A stretch of DNA of 17,097 nucleotides, from contig UQJA01000031.1 in NCBI GenBank assembly GCA_900541285.1, forward strand, positions 1 through 17,097, written 5' to 3'. How positions within the stretch are numbered: position 1 is the first letter of the stretch; every line of letters starts with the position of its first letter. Source of the stretch: an uncultured Collinsella sp. (lineage in GTDB: Bacteria > Actinomycetota > Coriobacteriia > Coriobacteriales > Coriobacteriaceae). Made by a program: the position numbers and the translations under genes. The notes under the pieces are model-generated. The model had not been told where the DNA came from and made no database searches. It was given only the letters and a program-made list of their open reading frames with translations. Below are positions 7,652 to 15,026 of this stretch, in pieces.

Positions 7652-8863
7652 TTAAAGAGAGAATAGGCGTGCAGTGACCGTCTCTGGTATACCCTGGCTG
7701 TTGCGCACCGTGGCGTACGTAAGGAATGAGTCCGATTTTCCCGCCGTAGCTGGATAATCGCCATACTCCAAAGCGCGGTCGGGCGACAGCAGCGAGCCAT
7801 AGGTCTTGGCAGAGGTGTCGATCAGGAAATGCGACGCCTGTACCTTAACAAGGTATTTATTCTTCTTGCCAGCCGCACATGCGAGCGGCTCGCGTGACAG
7901 GAAGAGGTACGGCCCTCCCTCATTACCGATATACGTGCCCATATTGCCCAGGCTGCCCACGCCACTATAGGCCGCCTCGATAGAAAACACGAAGGTATCG
8001 CCCATATATACGGCCTCGAAAGGCGAAACTGACGAAGGGAGGACCAGCTGGGCACGCTTGGTGTTGTTGCCGTCGGTCAGATCGATTGCCGTTATGCCGT
8101 AGTAGACGCCCTCGTCGTTGCGGACACGCGGCGAGATGGTCAAAATGCCGTCGCTCGCGCGCGGGGCCGATGCAAAGCGGCCCGTCGATTTCCAAATTGT
8201 CTCGGCCTTGGATTCATCAAGCGAGCGACGAAAGCAAAACGAATCACTACTCGTTTTATTGCCGCCTGCCGAAGGCATTTTATACCAGATGATTGATGAC
8301 CCGAACGCCGTAAACAGCGGCGGATCGTAGTCCTTGCCACCTCGATCGAGCTCAACCACGTCGCCAGAGAGCGAAGCGCCCGACAGATTTTGAGCGTAGA
8401 GCTTCCACGATGAATTGGCAAAGTTCATCTCAACCCACGCGAATACGCCGTCGCCGGCACGGACATCGTAGAATGCGTATCCCGTGCCCTCGATAGGATC
8501 CTCGATTAATGTGGTAAGCGAGCCATCGCCCAGGTTGAGCACACCGAGTGTGTTGGCGTGCAATGCCGATGCGGGCGCCATCATCGCCGCGGCGTAATCG
8601 CCGTCGCAGTAGTACAGCAGCGTACCCAGAGGCAGCGTCCACGACGCCGCCGGCTCAAGATCGATGTCGACAGCCTCATACTCATCCGTAATCGAGATGA
8701 TTTTGGAATCGTCCTTGATAACCTGCGGCTCGCCGGCGGCATCATCGCTGGTGCCCGTTTTTTTCGAGCATCCGGCAAGCACCGTGGCAGCGCCCGCGGC
8801 AGCCCCACCGAGTACAAAGTCGCGACGCGATATTCCGTTTTTGATGTGATCGGCGATACCCAT
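7652..8863 (-). CDS. Tat-exported lipoprotein, function unknown
   Basis: This 403-residue protein has a twin-arginine signal (SRRDFVLGG, R13-R14), a short hydrophobic Ala/Gly stretch and a lipobox LAGC with C32 as the lipidated residue. It should therefore be exported folded and anchored to the outer face of the membrane. The mature part has many short beta-like segments with recurring aromatic and acidic positions (for example GYAFYDVRAGDGVFAWVEM). That is suggestive of a beta-propeller-like fold, but I see no repeat clean enough to count blades and no catalytic motif. The ATG overlaps the stop of the TSCPD gene by one base (TAATG), so the two are very likely translated in a coupled way. Proteins of this kind are, to my recollection, common and uncharacterised in Coriobacteriia. 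Confidence 0.8.
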   Translation of the reverse strand: MGIADHIKNGISRRDFVLGGAAAGAATVLAGCSKKTGTSDDAAGEPQVIKDDSKIISITDEYEAVDIDLEPAASWTLPLGTLLYYCDGDYAAAMMAPASALHANTLGVLNLGDGSLTTLIEDPIEGTGYAFYDVRAGDGVFAWVEMNFANSSWKLYAQNLSGASLSGDVVELDRGGKDYDPPLFTAFGSSIIWYKMPSAGGNKTSSDSFCFRRSLDESKAETIWKSTGRFASAPRASDGILTISPRVRNDEGVYYGITAIDLTDGNNTKRAQLVLPSSVSPFEAVYMGDTFVFSIEAAYSGVGSLGNMGTYIGNEGGPYLFLSREPLACAAGKKNKYLVKVQASHFLIDTSAKTYGSLLSPDRALEYGDYPATAGKSDSFLTYATVRNSQGIPETVTARLFSL

Positions 8864-9126
8864 TAGGCGATCTCGGCGCGAGCGGCCTCGATAGCGCGTG
8901 TAAGCTGGTCGGCGCAGGAGGTCTTTTTCATACCGCAGGTATTACCGGCGAGAACCTCGATTACGCGATCGGCAGGAGCGCCCTCGACCAGTTTGGAGAT
9001 AGCCTTGAGATTGCCGTCGCAGCCGCCGGTAAACTCAACGCCCATCACCTTGTTGCCGTCATCGGAAAGGTCAAGGTGAATATTGCGAGCACACACGCCC
9101 TGAGGCTTGTAATCAAACGAAATCAT
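8863..9126 (-). CDS. Stand-alone TSCPD-domain protein
   Basis: This 87-residue cytoplasmic protein matches the small TSCPD family, named for a motif also found at the C-terminus of B12-dependent ribonucleotide reductases, where it forms a cysteine-rich metal or redox site. The visible signature is GVCARNI (C12), FTGGCDGNLK (C36), GNTCG (C64) and the TSCADQL variant (C71). The four cysteines suit zinc or iron-sulfur binding, but that is inference. The full length matches a complete domain, so it is not a fragment of a reductase. The ATG is preceded by AGAGGGG at a good distance. It is the first gene of a two-gene unit with the Tat lipoprotein. No biochemical role is established for the stand-alone form that I know of. 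Confidence 0.85.
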   Translation of the reverse strand: MISFDYKPQGVCARNIHLDLSDDGNKVMGVEFTGGCDGNLKAISKLVEGAPADRVIEVLAGNTCGMKKTSCADQLTRAIEAARAEIA

Positions 9127-9160
9127 GCGATCCCCTCTCAGAATGTTATTCGAGACGACT

Positions 9161-9189
9161 ATTATCCCCGTCTTTCCCTAAATGCAACG
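9161..9189 (-). promoter_or_regulatory. Possible promoter of TSCPD-lipoprotein unit
   Basis: The minus strand has GATAAT (plus 9161-9166), five of six matches to a -10 box, about 35 nt ahead of the TSCPD start. The -35 is poor: CGTTGC at a 17-nt spacing or TTGCAT at 15 nt. The position between the purB-end hairpin and the gene is right. Confidence 0.35.
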
Positions 9190-9190
9190 A

Positions 9191-9228
9191 GGCGCTTTGC
9201 CGGCAACACACATTACCAGCAAAGCGCC
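9191..9228. terminator. Long inverted repeat between purB and TSCPD gene
   Basis: GGCGCTTTGC (9191-9200) and GCAAAGCGCC (9219-9228) pair perfectly and can extend inward through CCGG/CTGG. In the minus direction it lies 27 nt past the purB stop and has no T-tract after it; on that strand the T-rich stretch (CTTTTT) comes before the stem. It is the only candidate end for the purB transcript, or a messenger-stabilising stem. Confidence 0.5.
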
Positions 9229-9254
9229 CTAAAAAGCTAACGTTATGCCCGAAC

Positions 9255-10601
9255 CTACTCGAAGCTCAGCTGCTCCAGACGATCAAAGACTGTGTCGATA
9301 CGAGTGAGGAAGTCCCACGGATCAAAGATCTCGTCGAGCTTCTCCTGGCTGACGGTGCAGCGCGGATCGGCCTCGAGACGCTCCTTAAAGGTGGGGCCGG
9401 AGACGCAATCCTGCACCTCGTGCCAGGTTGCCATGGCGTTCTCCTGCACAATGGCGTACGCGTCCTCGCGGGTGATGCCCGTGTCGACGAGGGCGAGCAG
9501 CACCTTGGAGGAGAAGATGAGGCCGCGCGTCTTGTTGAGGTTGGCCATCATGCGAGCGGGATACAGCTGCAGGCCGTCGATAACGCGGATGAGGCACTGG
9601 AACATGTGGTCGAGCGCGATGAAGCTATCGGCCTGGGCGACGCGCTCGGCAGAGGAGTGCGAAATGTCACGCTCGTGCCACAGGGCGACGTTGTCGAAGG
9701 CAACCTGCGCGTTGGCCTTCACGACGCGCGACAGGCCGCAGACCTTCTCCATGGTGATGGGGTTGCGCTTGTGCGGCATGGCGGAGCTGCCCTTTTGACC
9801 CTTACGGAACGGTTCCTCGGCCTCGAGTGTATCGGTCTTCTGCAGATTGCGGACCTCGGTAGCGATGCGCTCACAGGTGGCCGCGGTGGTGGCAAGAACG
9901 CCGGCGAGGTAGGCGTGATGATCGCGGCTGATAACCTGCGTGGACAGCGGGTCGTGAACCAGGCCCAGGTGCTCGCAGACATATTCCTCGACAAACGGCT
10001 CGATGGAGCTGTACGTGCCGACAGCGCCCGAGATGGCACCAAAGGCAACGTTCTTGCGGGCATCCTCAAGACGATCCAGATCGCGCTTGAGCTCCCAGGC
10101 CCAAGAGCCAAACTTCATGCCGAAGGTCATCGGCTCGGCGTGGATGCCATGAGTACGGCCGGCGCAGAGCGTGTTGCGCTCCTCGAAGGCACGACGCTTG
10201 CAGATCTCGCCGAGTTTCTTGACGTCCTCGATGATCAGGTCGCAGGCCTGGGTGAGCTGGTAGCACAGGGCCGTGTCGCCCAGATCGGAGCTGGTCATGC
10301 CATAGTGAACCCAGCGGCTGGGCTTGGGGTCGCCCTCGGGAACATCGGCATCGATGTATTCCTTCATGTTGGTCAGGAAGGCAATGACGTCGTGGCGCGT
10401 GACTTCCTCGATCTCATCGACCTTCGCCTTCTCAAAGTTGGCATGGTCGCGGATCCGCTGGGCCTCGTCTTTGGAAATACCGATCTTGCCGAGCTCCGCC
10501 TGGGCCTCGCAGGCCAGAACCTCGATCTCCTGCCAAATGGCGTACTTGTTCTCGAGGGAGAAGATGTGTCCCATCTCCGGGCGGGTATAGCGATCGATCA
10601 T
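9255..10601 (-). CDS. purB: Adenylosuccinate lyase
   Basis: The enzyme carries out two beta-eliminations that release fumarate: SAICAR to AICAR, and adenylosuccinate to AMP. It thus uses the product of PurC. It is a member of the fumarase/aspartase superfamily and normally a cytoplasmic homotetramer. Numbered from the ATG at 10601 (448 residues) it has TRHDVIAF (H70), AGRTHGIHAEP with H151, a likely catalytic residue, and the superfamily signature GSSAMPHKRNP at 271-281 on the flexible catalytic loop. This start has AAGGAG 7 nt upstream. An in-frame ATG at 10667 would add 22 residues (ending QKGAA) without family character and would span the ribosome site. It is transcribed alone. A TACAAT -10 lies about 45 nt upstream. 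Confidence 0.97.
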   Translation of the reverse strand: MIDRYTRPEMGHIFSLENKYAIWQEIEVLACEAQAELGKIGISKDEAQRIRDHANFEKAKVDEIEEVTRHDVIAFLTNMKEYIDADVPEGDPKPSRWVHYGMTSSDLGDTALCYQLTQACDLIIEDVKKLGEICKRRAFEERNTLCAGRTHGIHAEPMTFGMKFGSWAWELKRDLDRLEDARKNVAFGAISGAVGTYSSIEPFVEEYVCEHLGLVHDPLSTQVISRDHHAYLAGVLATTAATCERIATEVRNLQKTDTLEAEEPFRKGQKGSSAMPHKRNPITMEKVCGLSRVVKANAQVAFDNVALWHERDISHSSAERVAQADSFIALDHMFQCLIRVIDGLQLYPARMMANLNKTRGLIFSSKVLLALVDTGITREDAYAIVQENAMATWHEVQDCVSGPTFKERLEADPRCTVSQEKLDEIFDPWDFLTRIDTVFDRLEQLSFE

Positions 10602-10645
10602 AGCGGCTCCTTTTTGGTTATTGGCACGTTGGTCGTAACCCAACC

Positions 10646-10651
10646 ATTGTA
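10646..10651 (-). promoter_or_regulatory. Possible -10 box of purB promoter
   Basis: The minus strand reads TACAAT here, the same -10 sequence as the tRNA-Lys promoter. No clear -35 sits 16-18 nt upstream (CCCATA region). A short GTTGG/CCAAC hairpin follows in the leader. I saw no purine riboswitch. Confidence 0.4.
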
Positions 10652-10706
10652 CCGTGCGCAGGTGCAAGTATGGGCAGTAGGCATTAACCTAACATTTTGC
10701 CGCAAA

Positions 10707-10754
10707 AGCGGCCATGGGGACATCCGCGTATTTGCTTCGCAAATCCGCACCGGC
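10707..10754 (-). repeat. tRNA-Gly-tail repeat, copy 1 (most diverged)
   Basis: The conserved 31-base core, 10724-10754, contains the hairpin ATTTGC-TTC-GCAAAT with flanking GCG/CGC pairing, and is identical to copy 3 and almost identical to copy 2. In front of it AGCGGCCATGGGGAC is a degraded version of the tRNA-Gly tail AGCGGGCAACGGGAC seen in the other copies. It marks the outer end of the array on the purB side. Confidence 0.75.
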
Positions 10755-10834
10755 TTCAGTGGCATACCGAGACCCGGGGAAGTGCGGGGACAAAGCAGGC
10801 TGAATCTACCATTCCCGAAATCTTCCTTGCTCCA

Positions 10835-10885
10835 TGGAGCGGGCAACGGGACGTCTGCGTATTTGCTTCGCAAATCCGCACCGGC
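10835..10885 (-). repeat. tRNA-Gly-tail repeat, copy 2
   Basis: TGGAGCGGGCAACGGGAC (10835-10852) is identical to the last 18 nt of tRNA-Gly including CCA (complement of 11157-11174). The conserved hairpin core follows at 10855-10885, with one base change (T for C) relative to the other copies; this change extends the outer stem pairing. Core-to-core distance to copy 1 is 131 bases. Confidence 0.85.
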
Positions 10886-10964
10886 TGCGGCGATCTCCTC
10901 GGATTCACGGAGACGATGGGGGAGACTTTGTTGAATTGGCCGTCCCGAGGTCTTCCGCGCTCGA

Positions 10965-11015
10965 TGGAGCGGGCAACGGAACGTCCGCGTATTTGCTTCG
11001 CAAATCCGCACCGGC
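10965..11015 (-). repeat. tRNA-Gly-tail repeat, copy 3
   Basis: TGGAGCGGGCAACGGAAC (10965-10982) differs by one base from the tRNA-Gly 3' end, and the hairpin core follows at 10985-11015. It is 130 bases from copy 2. The spacer between copies 1 and 2 and that between copies 2 and 3 are related but diverged (both contain TGAAT and TCTTCC at matching places, then GCTC before the next tail). The array is therefore a true tandem repeat of about 130 bases. Confidence 0.85.
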
Positions 11016-11101
11016 TTCAGGCGCCTGTCGGCGCCTTCGCCTGCTCGCTACAAACGCTTCGCGTTTGCTTAACGCTCGCACCCTGTCGGGTTCGAGTCCC
11101 G
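10965..11101 (-). repeat. tRNA-tail/hairpin element, Gly copy
   Basis: Read on the minus strand the parts are: a T-arm-like motif (11087-11101), a hairpin AAACGC-GAA-GCGTTT (11052-11066), a hairpin GGCGCC-GACA-GGCGCC (11020-11035), a hairpin ATTTGC-GAA-GCAAAT (10991-11005), and the tRNA-Gly tail copy (10965-10982). The order and the first hairpin stem match the Lys-linked element at 1976-2098, although the tRNA tails differ and fit the local tRNA. It overlaps repeat copy 3. Open frames here are low-complexity by-products. Confidence 0.6.
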
Positions 11102-11112
11102 GCACTTTATTG

Positions 11113-11145
11113 AAAAAAGCACGGCACCGTGATGGTGCCGTGCTT
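11113..11145 (-). terminator. Rho-independent terminator of tRNA-Gly
   Basis: On the minus strand AAGCACGGCACC pairs perfectly with GGTGCCGTGCTT (12 bp, 5-nt loop), followed by a T run. It begins 12 nt after the tRNA 3' end. Confidence 0.92.
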
Positions 11146-11156
11146 GTGCTCTTAAC

Positions 11157-11231
11157 TGGAGCGGGCAACGGGACTCGAACCCGCGAGTGTCAGCTTGGGA
11201 AGCTGATGCCTTACCACTTGGCGATGCCCGC
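11157..11231 (-). tRNA. tRNA-Gly (anticodon CCC)
   Basis: The minus strand gives a complete 75-nt tRNA. The acceptor stem is GCGGGCA/TGCCCGC, the anticodon arm is TCAGC-TTCCCAA-GCTGA with anticodon CCC (reads GGG), the T arm is CGGGTTCGAGTCCCG, the discriminator is T, and CCA is encoded. It has its own promoter and terminator. Its last 18 nt are repeated downstream at 10835 and 10965. Confidence 0.96.
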
Positions 11232-11244
11232 ATATGTGGGGGAT

Positions 11245-11274
11245 AGTATAACGCGGTTGTCTTGTTCGATACAA
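11245..11274 (-). promoter_or_regulatory. Promoter of tRNA-Gly
   Basis: The minus strand has TTGTAT (plus 11269-11274), an 18-nt spacer and TATACT (plus 11245-11250), so transcription should begin about 7 nt before the tRNA. The -35 side overlaps a small palindrome, CTTGT-TCGAT-ACAAG. Confidence 0.75.
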
Positions 11275-11528
11275 GGGTGTCGATGCTTGTTTTAGCTGTG
11301 GAGATTCGTTTGAAAATCGCGTCAATTGTGGAGACGAGGACCTTTGACTTCCTGTTCTCCCTATCTTCTACCTGCGCTTTTGCTTGATTGTTGTATTTGA
11401 GCTCAATTTGTCAGGAATTGGGCAAGCTTTTGGTCAGGCTCCGGTACTTACCCGCATGAACCTCGGGGGTAGCCTCATCCTACGCGTCGCAGCCTCCCCG
11501 TGCGACGCACGAGGGATAAGGAGCAGCC
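11275..11528 (+). other. Upstream region of adhesin gene
   Basis: This is about 250 bases between the divergent tRNA-Gly promoter and the adhesin start. No gene was found. It is locally AT-rich at 11370-11420. Inverted repeats are GCTCAATT/AATTGGGC (11401-11423) and a stronger one at 11484-11508. I could not assign a -35/-10 pair for the adhesin with confidence. Known riboswitch patterns that I compared from memory, cyclic-di-GMP type I in particular, do not fit. Confidence 0.5.
11484..11508 (+). promoter_or_regulatory. Hairpin in adhesin 5' leader
   Basis: GCGTCGCA and TGCGACGC form a perfect 8-bp stem with a 9-nt loop, ending 9 nt before the AAGGAG ribosome site of the adhesin gene. No T-tract follows, so it is not a terminator. 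The location would suit control of messenger stability or translation, or an operator. That role is inference. Confidence 0.45.
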
Positions 11529-14500
11529 ATGTCCAACGCACCCACGCACTCTGTCCACAGCGCAATCGCAACAGGTCCGCTGCTCCTGCTCCTCTTCCTG
11601 CTTTTCGGCTGCCTGGCACCGGGAGCCGCATTTGCCGTCGATGGCTACGACCAGCTCGGCTTCCGCACTATTAGCGATGATTGTGGACCCTTCTTCATCG
11701 GCAAGTATGAAGCTCAAGACACCTCGATTGCCTACTGCATGAACCAGGAGCGCCCCGGCCCCACCAAACCGGGCGGCCCATGGCTCAACTTTGATCAAGG
11801 CTGGGTGTGGCTCGACGACGAGTTCGCGGCAATCGTTTGTCACGGATATCCCACCACCACGTCGTTTGGCGGTTACCATCTTTCACCCGATCGCGCCCGC
11901 GCCGCCACCCAGCTTGCCGTATGGATGCTCAACGGCACTACCCATGTCGACGGCACCTACTCCTACACGACCGCTCAGGGTAAAACCAAGAGCGGACACT
12001 TTACCGCCGACAATGAAGTCGTGGCGGCTGCGCGGTGGCTCCACGACAGCGCAAAATCAGGAAGCATCAAAGCCGCTCCGCACCGCGCGCGACGCTATCT
12101 AGGGGCCGTATCGGGCGGCAGCAAACGTCAAGACATGCTCTATGTACTGCCGGCGGTGTCTGTTTCCTTCCAAAAGCAGTCTGCTAACACCGTTATTACC
12201 AGCGGAAACAATACCTATCAGTTTACCGGGGCAACATTCGATATTTTTGAGAGCGCCAGCGGCGCGCGTGTCGGCACCATCAAGATGGACAGCAACGGTC
12301 GAGCGCAAGCAACACTTCTGCCCAACACGGCATACTACCTAGTTGAAACGAAGGCGCCGGCCGGCTATGTCCCCCGCCACGATCGTATTGCCTTTACCAC
12401 GGGGAATGACGGCGGGCTGGTCGCCATTGATGAACAGCCCGGCACCATCAACCTGCGTATCGTAAAACTCGATACCGCGACGAATGCCGGCCACCAGGTG
12501 GGAGCTTCGCTCGCAGGAGCAGAGTTCACGTGTGTGTCGCAATCAACCCCTGGATGGGCACAAATCCTCACGACCGACGAAAGCGGTCGGGCCACCCTCG
12601 CCGATGTCCCCTTAGGAACCTTTACCATCTACGAATCAAAAGCCCCCGAGGGCTACCTGCCATCCAACGACAGCTGGACCTATACCGTTGGAGCCGACCA
12701 GCTCGGCGATTCAGGCGTGGTCGAGATCGAATCTCGCGTTTCCGATATCCCCATTGCGTTTAACCTTGAGATTTCCAAATTCAAGGATTGCGGCAATAGC
12801 GACCAATCCGGCCTGGAGCAGCCGGCGGGTGGTGTTGTCTTTGAGGTTGTCAGCAACAGCTCTCAGCAGGTTGTTGGCACACTGACCACAAACATCTATG
12901 GCTTTGCCTCCACCAAAGATCAGCCCGAAGCATGGTTCGGCACAGGCAAGCGACCCGCCGGTGTCCACGGAGCTGTCCCATACGACCGTGCCGGCTACAC
13001 GATTCGCGAGGTTCCGGAAACCGTCCCCGAGGGTTTTAAACGTGCAGGGGAATGGACCGTCGGGGCCAATCAGATTTCCGACGGGGCCGAGCTTCACTAT
13101 ATTGTGGACAACCACGCGCTGTCGACGCATCTCCAGATTGTAAAACGCGATGCCCAAACAGGCGCTTCTGTTCCCCTAGCCGGATTCACCTTCCAACTCC
13201 TCGACAGCAATCACGAACCTGTCTCACAAACTTGCTGGTATCCAGCACATAACGTAATGGACACCTTTACGACTGACGCGACCGGCACCGTCACACTGCC
13301 CGAATCGCTCATGCCGGGCACCTATTATGTACGCGAAACCTCGGCCAAAGAGCCCTATCTTGTCGGCGAAGAGATCGAGGTAAACATACCCGCCGACATG
13401 AACCTAACGCCCGTTGCAATCGCCTCGTATTATGACCACGCCGCGACCGGAAACATCAGGATCGTTAAAACCGATGCCATAGACGGCAGCAGCCTCGCGG
13501 GCGCCGTCTTTGAGATCCGTGCCTCGGGTGATATCGTGCGCCCCGACGGTAGCATTGCCGCGCTCGACGGTGAGACCGTCGCGACCGTCACGACGGATGA
13601 AACTGGAGAAGCACGCGCGGACAACCTCCCACTGGGATCTGGCACCGCACGCTACGAGGTTGTCGAGACTCAAGCGCCGGCAGGCTTCTTGCTCGATCAG
13701 ACAACCCATATTGTCGACCTTACTTATGCCGACCAGAAAACACCCGTTGTAGAAGCACGGCTTAACGTATCCGACGATTACACCAAGGTTGATATCTCCA
13801 AGGTCGATGCAAGCGGTGAGCAGGAAGTGGAAGGCGCACAGCTCACCTTATATGGTCCCGATAAAACCGAAATAGACTCCTGGACCTCATCCGACAAGCC
13901 GCACCGCGTCGAACATCTTGCACCCGGCACCTACTCGTTGCGCGAAATGATGTCTCCGCGGACCTATGACCTTGCCGAGGAGATAACGTTTGAAATAAAG
14001 GATACGGGAGAAGTCCAATCCGTCGCGATGAAGGATGCGCCCATCGAGATCAAGGGGCAGGTCGACAAGCGTCAGGAACTTGTCCAACCTATCGAAAAGG
14101 GCCTGTTGGCTAACGGCGATGGTAAAAACCGTGCCGCGATGCAAACCAATACGGAAGGGCTTTTCTCCTATACCATCGACGCTCGAAACGATTCAACTAC
14201 CTGGGTTGATGAGTTCACAATTACCGATGATCTTGAGTGTGCCGAGGACGATACGGCGAGATTCGTCTCAATCGAAACCCCCGTCGCCATCGGCGACCTC
14301 AATGGTCTGTGCAACGTGTGGTATCGCACGACGCCGTTGGACTCGACAGACGTCGATGAGCCGGCAAACGCGACACTTGACGATGGGCACGAAAATCCTT
14401 GGCTTGAGTCCGACGAAGTAAGGGAAAGTCTGGGTGAGGATTGCCGCCTCGTCGATTACGACGGCTGGCACCTCTGGAAGGCGGATGTCTCGACCACGGA

Positions 14501-14960
14501 ATCCACCACACTCGAGGCGAAAGAACTCGACCTTGCGTCCAATACCGTCGTAACGGGCATTCGCATTGAATACGGTGCGGTAGCCGCCGACTTTACGACT
14601 CGAAGCGATGCGGATTCTTGGACCCGCGATGATCTCAAAGATGAGCACGACGACCTTGACGATGCCAAAGCAATCCTTGGCACAGACGCTCGGGGCGCAG
14701 TCGTACACATGCAGGCAACGTCGGCTTATACGCCCCAAACCGCACTCACCAACAGCGCACGCGTCGATCTTTGCCGCAACGGTGGCGGCGATAAACTTGA
14801 GTCGCATGACGAGGACAGCGTCATTCAACGCTGTACCCTACCGCAGGACCTACCGGCAACAGGATCAGTTCCCATCGCCGCTTGCATCACCGCGCTCCTG
14901 ACCTCGGGTGCCGCAGCCCTATGGTTCGCTCGCCTTAGGTCGATCCCAAAGAAGCGCTAG
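11529..14960 (+). CDS. LPxTG-anchored thioester/CnaB-repeat surface adhesin
   Basis: This 1143-residue cell-wall protein is likely to attach the cell to host or bacterial surfaces. It has a signal peptide (hydrophobic core about 16-34, cleavage likely after AFA at 36). A thioester domain follows, in which C70 (IAYCMN) and Q128 (ATQLAVW) are the expected bond-forming pair. Six CnaB/SpaA-like prealbumin domains come next, at about 206-302, 306-404, 411-528, 534-634, 642-746 and 752-836. The later ones carry the usual lysine near the start (K314, K417, K539, K647, K758 in I-x-K motifs) and glutamate near the end (E369, E494, E603, E713, E806), consistent with internal isopeptide bonds. A C-terminal region of about 260 residues with five cysteines matches nothing I know. 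The end is LPATG (1108-1112), a hydrophobic stretch and a positive tail, the sortase signal. The ATG has AAGGAG 5 nt upstream. It is the only plus-strand gene; no sortase is present in the window. Confidence 0.93.
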   Translation: MSNAPTHSVHSAIATGPLLLLLFLLFGCLAPGAAFAVDGYDQLGFRTISDDCGPFFIGKYEAQDTSIAYCMNQERPGPTKPGGPWLNFDQGWVWLDDEFAAIVCHGYPTTTSFGGYHLSPDRARAATQLAVWMLNGTTHVDGTYSYTTAQGKTKSGHFTADNEVVAAARWLHDSAKSGSIKAAPHRARRYLGAVSGGSKRQDMLYVLPAVSVSFQKQSANTVITSGNNTYQFTGATFDIFESASGARVGTIKMDSNGRAQATLLPNTAYYLVETKAPAGYVPRHDRIAFTTGNDGGLVAIDEQPGTINLRIVKLDTATNAGHQVGASLAGAEFTCVSQSTPGWAQILTTDESGRATLADVPLGTFTIYESKAPEGYLPSNDSWTYTVGADQLGDSGVVEIESRVSDIPIAFNLEISKFKDCGNSDQSGLEQPAGGVVFEVVSNSSQQVVGTLTTNIYGFASTKDQPEAWFGTGKRPAGVHGAVPYDRAGYTIREVPETVPEGFKRAGEWTVGANQISDGAELHYIVDNHALSTHLQIVKRDAQTGASVPLAGFTFQLLDSNHEPVSQTCWYPAHNVMDTFTTDATGTVTLPESLMPGTYYVRETSAKEPYLVGEEIEVNIPADMNLTPVAIASYYDHAATGNIRIVKTDAIDGSSLAGAVFEIRASGDIVRPDGSIAALDGETVATVTTDETGEARADNLPLGSGTARYEVVETQAPAGFLLDQTTHIVDLTYADQKTPVVEARLNVSDDYTKVDISKVDASGEQEVEGAQLTLYGPDKTEIDSWTSSDKPHRVEHLAPGTYSLREMMSPRTYDLAEEITFEIKDTGEVQSVAMKDAPIEIKGQVDKRQELVQPIEKGLLANGDGKNRAAMQTNTEGLFSYTIDARNDSTTWVDEFTITDDLECAEDDTARFVSIETPVAIGDLNGLCNVWYRTTPLDSTDVDEPANATLDDGHENPWLESDEVRESLGEDCRLVDYDGWHLWKADVSTTESTTLEAKELDLASNTVVTGIRIEYGAVAADFTTRSDADSWTRDDLKDEHDDLDDAKAILGTDARGAVVHMQATSAYTPQTALTNSARVDLCRNGGGDKLESHDEDSVIQRCTLPQDLPATGSVPIAACITALLTSGAAALWFARLRSIPKKR

Positions 14961-14967
14961 CGCGATG

Positions 14968-15006
14968 AAAAAGCGGGCGAGCCAGGGGACTGGCTCGCCC
15001 ACTTTC
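14968..15006. terminator. Bidirectional terminator between convergent genes
   Basis: GGGCGAGCCA (14975-14984) and TGGCTCGCCC (14991-15000) form a perfect 10-bp stem with a 6-nt loop. On the minus strand it is followed by GCTTTTT, ending the small membrane protein transcript. On the plus strand it is followed by ACTTTC, a weaker tail, 15 nt past the adhesin stop. Confidence 0.85.
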
Positions 15007-15026
15007 AATCATGTAAATCGCCGTAT

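Noticed and set aside
10835..10852. 18-nt match to a tRNA 3' end beginning TGG, like the primer-binding site of a retroelement
   Set aside because: No reverse transcriptase or long terminal repeats are present, and bacterial retroelements do not use such sites. An attachment-site or recombination origin is simpler.
9420..10934. Long plus-strand frames opposite purB, and likewise 4088-5191 opposite purC and 2457-3566 opposite the aminopeptidase
   Set aside because: Long antisense frames are normal in GC-rich DNA. The minus-strand genes are complete family members, and the antisense products have no recognisable motifs.
10700..11015. CRISPR-like array
   Set aside because: Only three repeats about 130 bases apart, and the spacers are related to one another. 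No cas genes are present.
10598..11168. Minus- and plus-strand frames with repeated peptides such as ADLRSKYADV and RICFANPHR
   Set aside because: They are translations of the 31-base repeat core and tRNA tails in several frames. The repetition comes from the DNA repeat, not from a protein.
11424..11510. Cyclic-di-GMP riboswitch upstream of the adhesin
   Set aside because: Some short matches (GCCTC, GGTAGCC) occur, but the conserved core order of the riboswitch cannot be laid out on the sequence.
11590..11615. Possible lipobox (LLFGC) in the adhesin signal peptide
   Set aside because: Phe at the -2 position is unusual for a lipobox. A standard signal peptidase I site (AFA) follows, and the protein has an LPxTG anchor instead.
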